A DNA stretch of 64,000 bases. Origin: an uncultured bacterium. GTDB taxonomy: Bacteria > Krumholzibacteriota > Krumholzibacteriia > LZORAL124-64-63. Numbering within the stretch: position 1 is the first letter of the stretch; each line of letters starts with the position of its first letter. The translations under genes were made by a program, and so were the position numbers. The stretch covers positions 1-64,000 of the forward strand of contig CALMJK010000017.1 in the NCBI GenBank assembly GCA_937864225.1. Reading direction: 5' to 3'. Positions 34,108 through 43,618 of this stretch are shown here, in pieces. The notes under the pieces were generated by a model. The model made no database searches and was not told the DNA's origin. It was given only the letters and a program-made list of their open reading frames with translations.

Positions 34108-34162
34108 CGGCGGCGAGGAGCGAAGCCGGCCAAGCCGGCCGACACCTCGCCTGCGCGAAACC

Positions 34163-34196
34163 GACCCCGTCGCCGTGTGGTGGCGGGGTCTTTTTT
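34163..34196 (+). terminator. Rho-independent terminator after the RRM gene
   Basis: GACCCCGTCGCC-GTGT-GGTGGCGGGGTC followed by TTTTTT. Confidence 0.8.
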
Positions 34197-34250
34197 GTCG
34201 CCCACCGGCGCCCAGGGGTTCGCCACAACTTCGCCAGCGGCAGCGCTTGC

Positions 34251-35258
34251 TCAGAAGTCGTTGTCCAGAACCAGTCGGTAGCGCGCCTTGCCCGCAGCCA
34301 GGTGCGCGATCGCGTCGTTCACCCGGCTCATGGGGAAATGTTCCGTGACCGCCGCGATGCCGTGACGGGCGCAGAACTCGAGCATCTTGCGGATCGTGGC
34401 GGGGGACCCGACCGGGGAGCCCGAGATGCTCTTTTGCCCGCCGATCAGGCTGAACGCCGGCACGGGGATGGGGCTGGGCACGGCGCCCACGCAGTGCAGG
34501 CGGCCCTTCGGCGCCAGGGCGGCGAGGTACAGGCCCCAATCCAGTTCCACGTTCACCGTGGAGAGGATGAAATCGAATCGGCCGGCCAGCTGCTCGAGCT
34601 CGCCCGGGCGGCGCGAATTCACGACGTGGTGAGCCCCGAGCGACAGCGCCTCGGCGCGCTTGCCGTCGCTCGACGTGAACGCGGTCACTTCGCAGCCCCA
34701 CTTGCTCAGGAACTGCAAGGCCAGGTGGCCCAGGCCGCCGATGCCGATCACGCCGACCCGCTCGGTCGGCAGCACTCCGCACTGGATGATGGGATTGAAG
34801 ACCGTGACTCCGCCGCAGAAGAGCGGGCCCGCCTTGCTCGCGTCCAGCCCGGCCGGCAAACGGGTCGCCCACTGCGCCCGGCAGCGCACCTTGTCGGCAA
34901 AGCCGCCGCGACGGCCCACGATGGTCTGCTCGGCCTTGCCGCACAGATTGTGGTCTCCGCTCAGACACTGGTCGCAGGCCAGGCAGCTGCCGCTGATCCA
35001 GCCCAACCCCACGATGTCGCCGACCGCAACGTCGCGCACGTGCGCGCCGACCGCGGCCACCCTGCCGATCACCTCGTGACCGGGCACGAGCGGGTAGCTG
35101 GTCCATCCCCACTCGTTGTTGATCATCGACAGATCCGAATGGCAGATGCCGCAGGCGAGGACATCGATCTCGACCTCCTCGGCGCCGAGTGGTCCGGGAT
35201 CGTAGCTGTGAGGCCGCAGGGGACCGCCGGGCTCGTGAACGGCGTATGCTCTGATCAT
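34251..35258 (-). CDS. zinc-dependent NAD(P) alcohol dehydrogenase (cinnamyl-alcohol/aldehyde reductase type)
   Basis: CGICHSDLSMINNEWG, PGHEVIGRV, structural Zn CLACDQCLSGDHNLC, GIGGLGHLALQ. Confidence 0.9.
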   Translation of the reverse strand: MIRAYAVHEPGGPLRPHSYDPGPLGAEEVEIDVLACGICHSDLSMINNEWGWTSYPLVPGHEVIGRVAAVGAHVRDVAVGDIVGLGWISGSCLACDQCLSGDHNLCGKAEQTIVGRRGGFADKVRCRAQWATRLPAGLDASKAGPLFCGGVTVFNPIIQCGVLPTERVGVIGIGGLGHLALQFLSKWGCEVTAFTSSDGKRAEALSLGAHHVVNSRRPGELEQLAGRFDFILSTVNVELDWGLYLAALAPKGRLHCVGAVPSPIPVPAFSLIGGQKSISGSPVGSPATIRKMLEFCARHGIAAVTEHFPMSRVNDAIAHLAAGKARYRLVLDNDF

Positions 35259-35295
35259 GGCTCTCCCTTCCTGGCACGGTGCGGCCGCGGCGATC

Positions 35296-36120
35296 TCAAT
35301 CCTTCCAGAACTCCTCGACGAAGATCTGCCCCGGCGTTCGTCGCGAGTGCTTTGTGAATCCCCAGTCGCCGAGCCTCTCCATCATCCCGCCGATCATGAG
35401 AGGGTTGCCGCACAGGAAAACGGCGGTGCTGTCGGGCGCGACGGGGTGGCCGAGGAGCCGCTCGACGCTGCCGTCGTCGAAGAACTCGTAGACCAGGCCC
35501 ACGCGGCCGGTCCACGCCGGCTCTCGATCCGGATCGCTGATGACCGTCAGGTAATGGAAGGTGGGCCAGCGGGCGGCCAGCGCCTCCAATTCCTGCCGGT
35601 AACCCAGGTCCCACGAGTTGCGGGCGGCGTGGATCACCACGGTCCGGCGGGCCGAGAAATCATAACCGGATCGCAACATGGAAATATATGGCGCGAGCCC
35701 CGTGCCCGTGGCGATCAGCACGACGTCGCTGGTCTTGGGCGCCTCGTCGAAAGTGAACATGCCCACGATCTTCGGACCGAGCCAAATCCGATCGCCATCC
35801 TTAAGGGCGAACAGGCGCGGCGTGAGCGCGCCCGAGCGCACGAGCGCGACGAAAAATTCCAGGAACTCCCCCTGGCGGCTCGACGACGAGATCGAGTACG
35901 CGCGCTTGATGATCTTGTCGGGATCCGAAGCGCCGCCGTCGGGCGGCGGGAGATCCGGATCGGCGAGTGGCGTGCGGGGCGCCGACGCGGGCAGTCCGAG
36001 CACGGCGTATTGCCCCGCCTTGAAAGGAGGCGGCGGGGTGTCGGGCCGCACCCGGATGATCAAGAGGCCGTGATGCAGGTCGCTGCGACCGATCAGGGTG
36101 GCGTTCAACTCGGCGGACAT
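35296..36120 (-). CDS. ferredoxin--NADP reductase
   Basis: RAYSISSSS (FAD), ATGTGLAPYISML (NADP), FLCGNPLMIGGM; terminal VEEFWKD. Confidence 0.88.
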   Translation of the reverse strand: MSAELNATLIGRSDLHHGLLIIRVRPDTPPPPFKAGQYAVLGLPASAPRTPLADPDLPPPDGGASDPDKIIKRAYSISSSSRQGEFLEFFVALVRSGALTPRLFALKDGDRIWLGPKIVGMFTFDEAPKTSDVVLIATGTGLAPYISMLRSGYDFSARRTVVIHAARNSWDLGYRQELEALAARWPTFHYLTVISDPDREPAWTGRVGLVYEFFDDGSVERLLGHPVAPDSTAVFLCGNPLMIGGMMERLGDWGFTKHSRRTPGQIFVEEFWKD

Positions 36121-36358
36121 GCGCAACCCTCCGTCACGCTCCGGCGCGGGCCGATTCCCGCGGGGGGGCGCTCGACGGCAGTGCAACACGGCTCTCCATC
36201 GCCTGTCCAGGCGCAACCTCCGCCGGCCGCGCCGACCGTTCGCCAAGGCTCCGCGTCGGGGCGGTGCCCATGCCGGCACACACACGCCGCGTGGTGGTCG
36301 CCCCTTGGATGATGTTTGTAATTTATTATATGACAATAGTTTAATTGGTTTATTTAAA

Positions 36359-36376
36359 GCGCGACGCGAAGCGCGC
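36359..36376 (-). terminator. candidate short terminator hairpin after the DASS transporter gene
   Basis: Minus-strand GCGCG-CTTCGCGT-CGCGC-TTTAAAT just past the stop at 36381. Confidence 0.35.
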
Positions 36377-36380
36377 CCCG

Positions 36381-38222
36381 CTACAGCGGCGCCAACCCCG
36401 GGAAGGCGAAGCGAGGCCACCAGAAGAGTGCCAACAGCAGCATGATCACCAGCGCCGCCCCGAGCGCGGGCGCGCCCACGCGCAGGAAGTCGCGCGGGGT
36501 CAGGTAGCCGCTGGCGTACACGATCGCGTTGGGCGGCGTGCCGATGATCAGCATGTACGCGAACGACGACGCGCAGGCGGTGACAAGTCCCATGAACGGC
36601 ACGAGCACCGTGCCGCCTCCCTGAGCCGCGGCCATGCTAAGGGTGAGAGGGCCCATGGCCGCGGCGGCCGGTCCGTCGGCCATGAGATTCGTGACGAGCG
36701 TGGTGAGCAGCCCGGCCGCGCCCAGTAGCGGCAGCGGGCCGGACAGGCCCGCCGCGGCGAGCGCGGCCAGCAGCGCGCGCGCGAGCCATTCCGCGGCGCC
36801 CGTGGCGTCGAGCGCCCTGCCGAGCAGGATCGCGCCTCCATACAGCCAGACCACGCCCCAGTCCACCCGCTCCTGGTAGTCGCGCCAGTTCACGATGCCG
36901 CCGAGCAGATAGGCGAGCGCGCCCATGATCGCGATCACGCCGATGCCCAGCCGGACGCCGAGCAACCTGGCCAGCAGGTTCTCCTCGGTGATCCAACCCG
37001 CCAGCATCAGCAGGAAGATGACGATCGCGGCCACCTGCCGCCGATCCCAGCCGCCGGGCCTGGCGACGTCGGCGCGCACGCGCGCCAGCGCCGGGCCCAA
37101 GTCGACCGTTCGCGGCCGGAAGCGCCAGCGCAACAGCAGCCAGAGGATGGGCATCATCAGCAGGACGAATGGCATCGCCATCAGCAACCAGCGCCCATAG
37201 CCGATCGAGACATCCGCCATCTCCTCGAGATACCCCATCACGATCACGTTGCGCGCGCCGCCGGACGGCGCGCCGAAGCCGCCGATGTTCGTGGCCATGC
37301 AGATCGTGATCATCAGCAGCTTGGCCAGTTCCGGGTCGCCCTGGCCGTGCTCGCGGACGCTGGTCTCGTAGAGGAGTATCCCCACGGGCAGGAACATCGC
37401 GGCCAGCGCGTGGTCCGAGATGAACGACGACGCCGGCGCGAGGACGAGGATCAGGATGGCGATGACCGCCGCCACGCGCGGCCGCGCCAGCGAACTGAAC
37501 ACCGCCAGGCAGATGCGGCGGTCCACGCCCGTGCGCACGAAGGCGGCGGCGCACATCAAGCTGCCGAGGATGAACCAGCAGGCGTCGGTCCAGTAGAGCG
37601 AGGCGACTTCGCGCCGCGACACGACGCCGCCCAACACCAGCGCCACGCCCACCAGGAAGGCCACGCCCGGCAACGGCATCGCCTCCGTCAGCAGGCAGTA
37701 CACGACCAGCGCGGCCAGCGCTAGGCACAGCTTCAAGTGGCGCGCCCCGCGCGCCGCGCGCGCGCGTTCCTCGGCGGACCACTCTTGCGGATCGTGGAGC
37801 CGTCGGCTGGCGCGAGCCGCCGCCTGGGTCGCCAACCATGGTCCCGGCGCGAGCGTCCCGGCAAAGCGTCGTGCCGCCGCCAGCGCCGCTGGACCCACGG
37901 CCTCGCCCGCGCGGGCGGCCTGACCGGCCCCTCGCTCGAGCACGGTCGGCGGCGAACCCGAGCCGTGACGCAGGCCGAGCGCCAGCAGCCGCGCCGTCTC
38001 GGCCTGCCAGAGCGGCAACTCCGCGCCCGCCGCTCCGAAGAGTTGGCCGGCGATGGCGTCGCGGGCTCGCTCCGCTCCGAACTCGCGCTCGGCGGCCACG
38101 CGGCGCATGCCATCGGTGGGGGGCAGCAGCAGCAACAAAGCGAACAGGAGCACGCCCCCGACGAACAGCCGGTGCTGCACGTAGCGGTCGTAAGCCATGG
38201 CGCGCGCCGCGCTGCCGGTCAT
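36381..38222 (-). CDS. SLC13/DASS family anion:sodium symporter with long N-terminal extension
   Basis: CMATNIGGFGAPSGGARN, LITNLMADGPAAAAMGPL, LIIGTPPNAIVYASGYLTPRDFLRVG; about 120-aa soluble segment between TM1 and the transporter core. Confidence 0.82.
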   Translation of the reverse strand: MTGSAARAMAYDRYVQHRLFVGGVLLFALLLLLPPTDGMRRVAAEREFGAERARDAIAGQLFGAAGAELPLWQAETARLLALGLRHGSGSPPTVLERGAGQAARAGEAVGPAALAAARRFAGTLAPGPWLATQAAARASRRLHDPQEWSAEERARAARGARHLKLCLALAALVVYCLLTEAMPLPGVAFLVGVALVLGGVVSRREVASLYWTDACWFILGSLMCAAAFVRTGVDRRICLAVFSSLARPRVAAVIAILILVLAPASSFISDHALAAMFLPVGILLYETSVREHGQGDPELAKLLMITICMATNIGGFGAPSGGARNVIVMGYLEEMADVSIGYGRWLLMAMPFVLLMMPILWLLLRWRFRPRTVDLGPALARVRADVARPGGWDRRQVAAIVIFLLMLAGWITEENLLARLLGVRLGIGVIAIMGALAYLLGGIVNWRDYQERVDWGVVWLYGGAILLGRALDATGAAEWLARALLAALAAAGLSGPLPLLGAAGLLTTLVTNLMADGPAAAAMGPLTLSMAAAQGGGTVLVPFMGLVTACASSFAYMLIIGTPPNAIVYASGYLTPRDFLRVGAPALGAALVIMLLLALFWWPRFAFPGLAPL

Positions 38223-38302
38223 CGGTCACCCCCTACGGTCGCGGGGACTATAAACCGGGGCGCGGCCGGGCACTAGCGAGGATGCGCGCCGGGCGGGCCG
38301 TC

Positions 38303-38331
38303 TTGCCGCTCGCGCTGCGGCCTCCTACCTT
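38303..38331 (+). promoter_or_regulatory. predicted promoter TTGCCG-N17-TACCTT upstream of hydE
   Basis: Hexamers at 38303-38308 and 38326-38331; start codon at 38422. Confidence 0.3.
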
Positions 38332-38421
38332 GGGAGCGCATCGTGCGTCCGGCGAATGCCAGAGGGCGGGCGCGGTTGACCGGGGACGCGCCGGGGCCGG
38401 CTAGCCCCGGGCGGGGAGAAC

Positions 38422-39495
38422 ATGTCCATCCGACGCGAGGAGATCGAGGACTGGCTGCGCGAGACCGCTCACGACAGGCTGGTCCGGTTGTGGGAACGGG
38501 CCGACGCGACCAGGCGCCGCCAAGTTGGCGAGGCCGTGCATCTGCGCGGCCTGGTAGAGATTTCCAATCACTGCGCCAGGCAGTGCGCCTACTGCGGCCT
38601 GCGCGCCGGACGCGCCGGCCTCGCGCGCTATCGGCTGACCGTCGATGAGACTCTCGCCTGCGCCCGGCTCGCCACCGAACTGGGTTGCGGCACGCTGGTC
38701 CTGCAGGCCGGCGAGGATCCCGGCCTGTCCGCGGACTGGGTCGCGGAGGCGATCCGGCGGATCAAGGGCGAGACGCCGCTCGCCCTCACGCTCAGCCTGG
38801 GCGAGCGCGACGACGCGGAACTGGCCCTGTGGCGCGCGGCCGGCGCCGATCGCTATCTGCTGCGCTTCGAGACGAGCAATTTGGCGCTTTACGAGCGCCT
38901 CCATCCGGCGCGACCCGATCGCCGCGCCGATCGGATCGACATTCTGCTGCGCCTCAGGGCGCTCGGCTACGAAATCGGCAGCGGCGTCATGATCGGCCTG
39001 CCCGGCCAGACCTGGCGCGATCTGACGAACGACATCGCCCGCTTCGCCGAGCTCGACCTGGACATGATCGGCGTCGGTCCCTACCTGCCTCACCCCGACA
39101 CGCCCCTGGGCGCCGAACCGGGCGCCGCCGCAGTGCCCGGCGACGGGCAGGTTCCCAACGACGAGCTCACGACGCTCAAGGCCATCGCGCTGGCCCGTCT
39201 GGCCTGCCCGCGGGCCAACATTCCCAGCACGACCGCCCTCGCCACGCTCGACCGCCGAAGCGGACATGAACTGGCTCTCGAGCGCGGGGCCAACGTCGTG
39301 ATGCCCAACCTGACCCCGGTCGGCTACCGGTCCCGCTACGAGATCTATCCGGACAAGGAATGCTGCCACGAGGAGCCCGCGAGCTCCGTCGCGCGAGTGC
39401 GCCGCCGCGTCGAGGCGCTCGGTCGCCACGTCGGCAGCGGTCCCGGGAGCGCGCGCGAGCGGAGCGGGGCCGTCGTGGCGACGAAAGGGCGCTGA
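38422..39495 (+). CDS. hydE: [FeFe] hydrogenase H-cluster radical SAM maturase HydE
   Basis: CARQCAYCGLRAGRAGLARYRLT; GSGVMIGLPGQTWRDL; P-NLTPVGYRSRYEIYPDK. Confidence 0.93.
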   Translation: MSIRREEIEDWLRETAHDRLVRLWERADATRRRQVGEAVHLRGLVEISNHCARQCAYCGLRAGRAGLARYRLTVDETLACARLATELGCGTLVLQAGEDPGLSADWVAEAIRRIKGETPLALTLSLGERDDAELALWRAAGADRYLLRFETSNLALYERLHPARPDRRADRIDILLRLRALGYEIGSGVMIGLPGQTWRDLTNDIARFAELDLDMIGVGPYLPHPDTPLGAEPGAAAVPGDGQVPNDELTTLKAIALARLACPRANIPSTTALATLDRRSGHELALERGANVVMPNLTPVGYRSRYEIYPDKECCHEEPASSVARVRRRVEALGRHVGSGPGSARERSGAVVATKGR

Positions 39496-39496
39496 C

Positions 39497-40915
39497 ATGC
39501 CGCTGCCAGCTTTGCGCCCGCGCCCAGACGCGACGGATTTCATCGACGACGCGGCCTTGACGGCGCTGTTGGCGCGGCCGTCCGATCCCGCCCGCGCGCG
39601 CGAGGCCATCGCGAAAAGTCTGGGCAAACAGGCGCTCGACCTCGACGAGACGGCGGCTTTGCTGACGGCGGCCGAGCCGGACGTCGTCGCGGAAATCCTG
39701 GCCGGCGCCCGCCGGCTCAAGGAAGAGGTCTACGGCAATCGCATCGTGCTGTTCGCGCCGCTCTACGTCGGGAACGAGTGCGTGAACGACTGCGTCTACT
39801 GCGGTTTCCGCCGCAGCAACCGCGAGGCCGTGCGCGTGACCCTCGATCGCGAAGAACTCGGCCGGCAAGTGCGCGCCCTGGAGGACCAGGGGCACAAGCG
39901 GCTCATCCTCGTTTACGGCGAGCATCCGCGCTACGACGCGGCCTTCATCGCCGACACGGTGCGCGCGGTCTACGAGACGAAATCCGGGCCGGGCGAGATC
40001 CGCCGCGTGAACATCAACGCGGCCCCGCTCGACGTCGACGGGTTTCGGCTGGTGAAGGAGGCCGGCATCGGCACCTACCAGATCTTCCAGGAAACCTATC
40101 ACCACGCGACCTACGCCCAGGTGCATCCGCGGGGCACGCGCAAGGCCGACTATCTGTGGCGTCTTGAGGCGCTGGACCGCGCGATGGAAGCCGGTTGCGA
40201 CGACGTGGGCATCGGCGCCCTTTTCGGGCTCCACGATTGGCGGTTCGAAGCGCTGGCGTTGGTCGCCCACGCCCTGCACCTGCAGCAGCGCTTTGGGGTC
40301 GGCCCGCACACGATCAGCTTCCCGCGCGTCCAACCGTCCCTCGGCTGCGAGTTGGCGGACCGCTGGCTTGTCTCGGACGAGGACTTCCTGCGCCTGATCG
40401 CGGTGTTGCGCCTCTCCGTGCCCTACACCGGGCTGATCCTGACGGCGCGCGAGAGCGACGGCCTGCGCCGAGCGGCCATGGGATTCGGCGTCTCCCAGAT
40501 CGACGCGGGCACCCGCCTCGAGTTGGGCGGCTACACGCGCGAGGCCGGGGATCAGCGGCTTGACCGCGAACAGTTCATGCTCGGTGACGTGCGCTCGCTC
40601 GACGAGGTCATGCGGGGACTGGCGCTGGATGGCCACCTGCCCAGTTTCTGCACCGCCTGCTACCGGCTCGGCCGCACCGGGGAGCACTTCATGGAATTTG
40701 CGATTCCGGGTTTCATCAAGCGCTTCTGCACGCCCAACGCGCTGACGACCCTCGCGGAGTATCTGGCGGACTACGCGACTCCCGCGACCAGGGCCGCGGG
40801 CGAGAAGCTGATCGAGGATGAGTTGGCGAAAATGCCAGCCGGCGCGCCCAAGGACGAACTGCGAAGAAGCCTGGAACGCATCCGCGTCGCGGGGGAACGC
40901 GACCTTTACCAATGA
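39497..40915 (+). CDS. hydG: [FeFe] hydrogenase H-cluster radical SAM maturase HydG
   Basis: NECVNDCVYCGFRRSN; YHHATYAQVHPRGTRKADY; C-term FCTACYRLGRTGEHFM / KRFCTPNAL cluster site. Confidence 0.95.
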   Translation: MPLPALRPRPDATDFIDDAALTALLARPSDPARAREAIAKSLGKQALDLDETAALLTAAEPDVVAEILAGARRLKEEVYGNRIVLFAPLYVGNECVNDCVYCGFRRSNREAVRVTLDREELGRQVRALEDQGHKRLILVYGEHPRYDAAFIADTVRAVYETKSGPGEIRRVNINAAPLDVDGFRLVKEAGIGTYQIFQETYHHATYAQVHPRGTRKADYLWRLEALDRAMEAGCDDVGIGALFGLHDWRFEALALVAHALHLQQRFGVGPHTISFPRVQPSLGCELADRWLVSDEDFLRLIAVLRLSVPYTGLILTARESDGLRRAAMGFGVSQIDAGTRLELGGYTREAGDQRLDREQFMLGDVRSLDEVMRGLALDGHLPSFCTACYRLGRTGEHFMEFAIPGFIKRFCTPNALTTLAEYLADYATPATRAAGEKLIEDELAKMPAGAPKDELRRSLERIRVAGERDLYQ

Positions 40916-40937
40916 CCCTGCCGCGCGCGGAGGCCCC

Positions 40938-42374
40938 ATGAACGAGTACCGCGAGGAACAAGATCTGCTGGGCAGCGTGCGCCTGCCGCTCGACGCCCTG
41001 CACGGCGTGCACACGGAGCGGGCGCGCGCCAACTTCCGCATCGCCGGCCGGCCAGCGCATCCCGAGCTGGCGCGAGCGCTGGGCGCCGTCAAGCTGGCCT
41101 GCGTGCGCGCGAACCGCGCGCTGGGAATCTGGCCGGAGGCCGCCGTCGCCGATGCGATCGAGCGCGCCTGCCACGAACTGGCGGGCGGGCTCCTCGACGC
41201 GGAGGTCGCGCTCGACGCTCTTCAGGGAGGCGCCGGCACTTCGCTCAACATGGCGGCCAACGAGGTGCTCGCCAATCGCGCCCTCGTCCTGCTGGGGCTC
41301 GCTCCCGGCCGCCACGACGTCATCTCGCCGCTGGACGATCTCAACCGTCATCAGTCGACCAACGATGTCTTCCCGACCGCCCTGCGCCTGGCCGCGATCC
41401 GGTTGCTGCGGGATCTCGAAGCACGAGTCGTGGCGCTGCAGAACGCTTTTCAGGCGAAGGAAAGGGAATTCGCGCACATCGTGAAAATGGGACGCACGCA
41501 GCTTCAGGACGCCGTCCTGATCACGCTCGGGCGCGAGATGTCCGCCTACGCCGAGGCCGTGGCGCGCGACCGCTGGCGGATCTACAAGTGCGAGGAGCGG
41601 CTGCGTGTCGTGAATCTGGGCGGCACGGCGGTCGGCACGGGGCTCGGGGCGCCGCGACAGTACATTTTCACGGTCGTGGATCATCTGCGTGAGATCACCG
41701 GCATCGGTTTCGCGCGCGCCGAGAACCTCGTGGACGCCACGCAGAACGCCGACGTTTTCGTGGAAGTCTCCGGCATTCTCAAGGCGCACGCCGTGACCCT
41801 GCTCAAGATCACCGGCGACCTGCGCCTGCTCTCCTCCGGACCCGACGCGGGTCTGGGGGAATTGCGGCTGCCCCCGCGCCAGGCCGGATCCTCGATCATG
41901 CCGGGCAAGGTCAACCCGGTGATTCCCGAGGCGGCGGCGCAGGCCGCCATGCTGGTCATGGCGCATGACCAGGCCGTCGCGCTGGCGGCGGCCTCGGGCA
42001 GCCTGGAGTTGAACCCGTTCCTGCCGCTCATCGCGCACGCGCTGCTCGAAAGCTGCGACTTGCTCGCCCGCGCCGACGACGCCCTCGCGCATCTCTGCGT
42101 CGAGGGTCTCGTGGCCGACGAGGAACGCTGCCGCGCGCACTGGGAGGGGGCCACGGCCAGCGCCACGGCGCTGGTGCCGCTGTTGGGGCACGAAGCGGCG
42201 CGTCAGCTGGCGGCCCGCGCCGCGCAGACCCACCGCACCGTGCGCGAGGTCGCGCTCGAGACGGGACTGCTTGCCGAGGATCAATTCGACGAGCTCGTGA
42301 AGCCGGAAAGTGTTTGCCGTCTCGGCTGGCCCGCGTCGCCGCCCGCGCGGCCGCGTCCCGAGGAGAGCGCGTGA
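40938..42374 (+). CDS. aspA: aspartate ammonia-lyase (in hyd maturation operon)
   Basis: GAGTSLNMAANEVLANRAL; HQSTNDVFPTALR; GSSIMPGKVNPVIPE signature. Confidence 0.9.
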   Translation: MNEYREEQDLLGSVRLPLDALHGVHTERARANFRIAGRPAHPELARALGAVKLACVRANRALGIWPEAAVADAIERACHELAGGLLDAEVALDALQGGAGTSLNMAANEVLANRALVLLGLAPGRHDVISPLDDLNRHQSTNDVFPTALRLAAIRLLRDLEARVVALQNAFQAKEREFAHIVKMGRTQLQDAVLITLGREMSAYAEAVARDRWRIYKCEERLRVVNLGGTAVGTGLGAPRQYIFTVVDHLREITGIGFARAENLVDATQNADVFVEVSGILKAHAVTLLKITGDLRLLSSGPDAGLGELRLPPRQAGSSIMPGKVNPVIPEAAAQAAMLVMAHDQAVALAAASGSLELNPFLPLIAHALLESCDLLARADDALAHLCVEGLVADEERCRAHWEGATASATALVPLLGHEAARQLAARAAQTHRTVREVALETGLLAEDQFDELVKPESVCRLGWPASPPARPRPEESA

Positions 42375-43618
42375 TGGCCCAGCGAACGCCGCGTGGGCTG
42401 CGCCTCCACATCGGCATCTTCGGCCGGCGCAACGCCGGCAAATCGAGTTTGCTCAACGTGCTCGTCGAACAGGACATCGCGCTCGTCTCGTCACACGCGG
42501 GGACCACGACCGATCCGGTCGAGAAGGCGTTCGAGCTCTTGCCGCTGGGCCCGGTCGTCTTCATCGACACCGCGGGCCTCGACGACGCGGGGGAGTTGGG
42601 CGAACTGCGGCGCGCGCGCACGCGCCGTGTCTTGACCCGCGTGGATATCGCCGTCCTCGTCGTGCCGCGTGGCGCCTGGGCCGAGTTCGAGCAAGAACTG
42701 TACGACGAGTTGCGGGCTCGCGACGTGGCGGTCATCGTCGTGTCGAGCCAGAGCGACATCGCGCCCCCCGGCCCCGCCCTGATCTCGCGCCTGCGCGCGG
42801 ACGGCGTGGACGTCGTCGCCGTGTCGGCCGTGACGCGCGAGGGCCTCTCCGATCTGCGCGAAGCGCTGCTCGCCGCCGCGCCGGCCGATTTTCTCGCCCC
42901 GCCGGCGCTCGCGGCCGATCTGGTGGGCCCGGGGCAGCTCGCCGTGCTCGTCGCGCCGATCGACAAGGAAGCGCCCGCGGGGCGGCTCATCCTGCCGCAG
43001 GTGCAGACCATTCGCGATCTCCTCGACGGCGACGCCTTCTGCCTCGTGGTCAAGGAACGCGAACTGCGCGCGGCGCTCGCCGGCCTCAAGCGGCCGCCCA
43101 AGCTGGTCGTGACCGACTCCCAGGCGTTCCTAAAGGTGGCCGCCGACACCCCGCCGGACGTGCCGCTCACCTCGTTTTCCATCCTCCAGGCGAGGAGCAA
43201 GGGCGATCTCGCGCAGCTCGCGGTCGGCAGCCTGGCCATCGACCGGCTGCGGCCGGGCGCGCGCGTCCTGATCGCCGAAGCCTGTTCGCATCACGCGATC
43301 GCCGACGACATCGGCCGGGTGAAGATCCCGCGTTGGCTGACCCAGTACGTCGGGGGAGAACTGCGGGTGGAGCACGCGCAGGGACGCGACTTTCCGGCCG
43401 ATCTGGCGCAGTTCCAACTGGTCGTCCACTGTGGCTCGTGCATGTTGAACCGGCGCGAGGTGCTCAGCCGACTGAGGCTCTGCCGCGAGGCGGGCGTGCC
43501 GGTCACGAATTACGGCGTGGCCATCGCCCACAGCCTGGGCGTCGTGGAACGGGCCCTGGCACCCTTCCCCGGTGTGCTCGAGCTCTGGCGCCGCGAGCGA
43601 TCTCGCGCCGCGGTCTAG
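42374..43618 (+). CDS. hydF: [FeFe] hydrogenase H-cluster maturation GTPase HydF
   Basis: GIFGRRNAGKSSLLN Walker A, DTAGLDD; C-term EACSHHAIADDIGRVKIPR and VHCGSCMLNRREV (4Fe-4S site). Confidence 0.94.
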   Translation: MAQRTPRGLRLHIGIFGRRNAGKSSLLNVLVEQDIALVSSHAGTTTDPVEKAFELLPLGPVVFIDTAGLDDAGELGELRRARTRRVLTRVDIAVLVVPRGAWAEFEQELYDELRARDVAVIVVSSQSDIAPPGPALISRLRADGVDVVAVSAVTREGLSDLREALLAAAPADFLAPPALAADLVGPGQLAVLVAPIDKEAPAGRLILPQVQTIRDLLDGDAFCLVVKERELRAALAGLKRPPKLVVTDSQAFLKVAADTPPDVPLTSFSILQARSKGDLAQLAVGSLAIDRLRPGARVLIAEACSHHAIADDIGRVKIPRWLTQYVGGELRVEHAQGRDFPADLAQFQLVVHCGSCMLNRREVLSRLRLCREAGVPVTNYGVAIAHSLGVVERALAPFPGVLELWRRERSRAAV

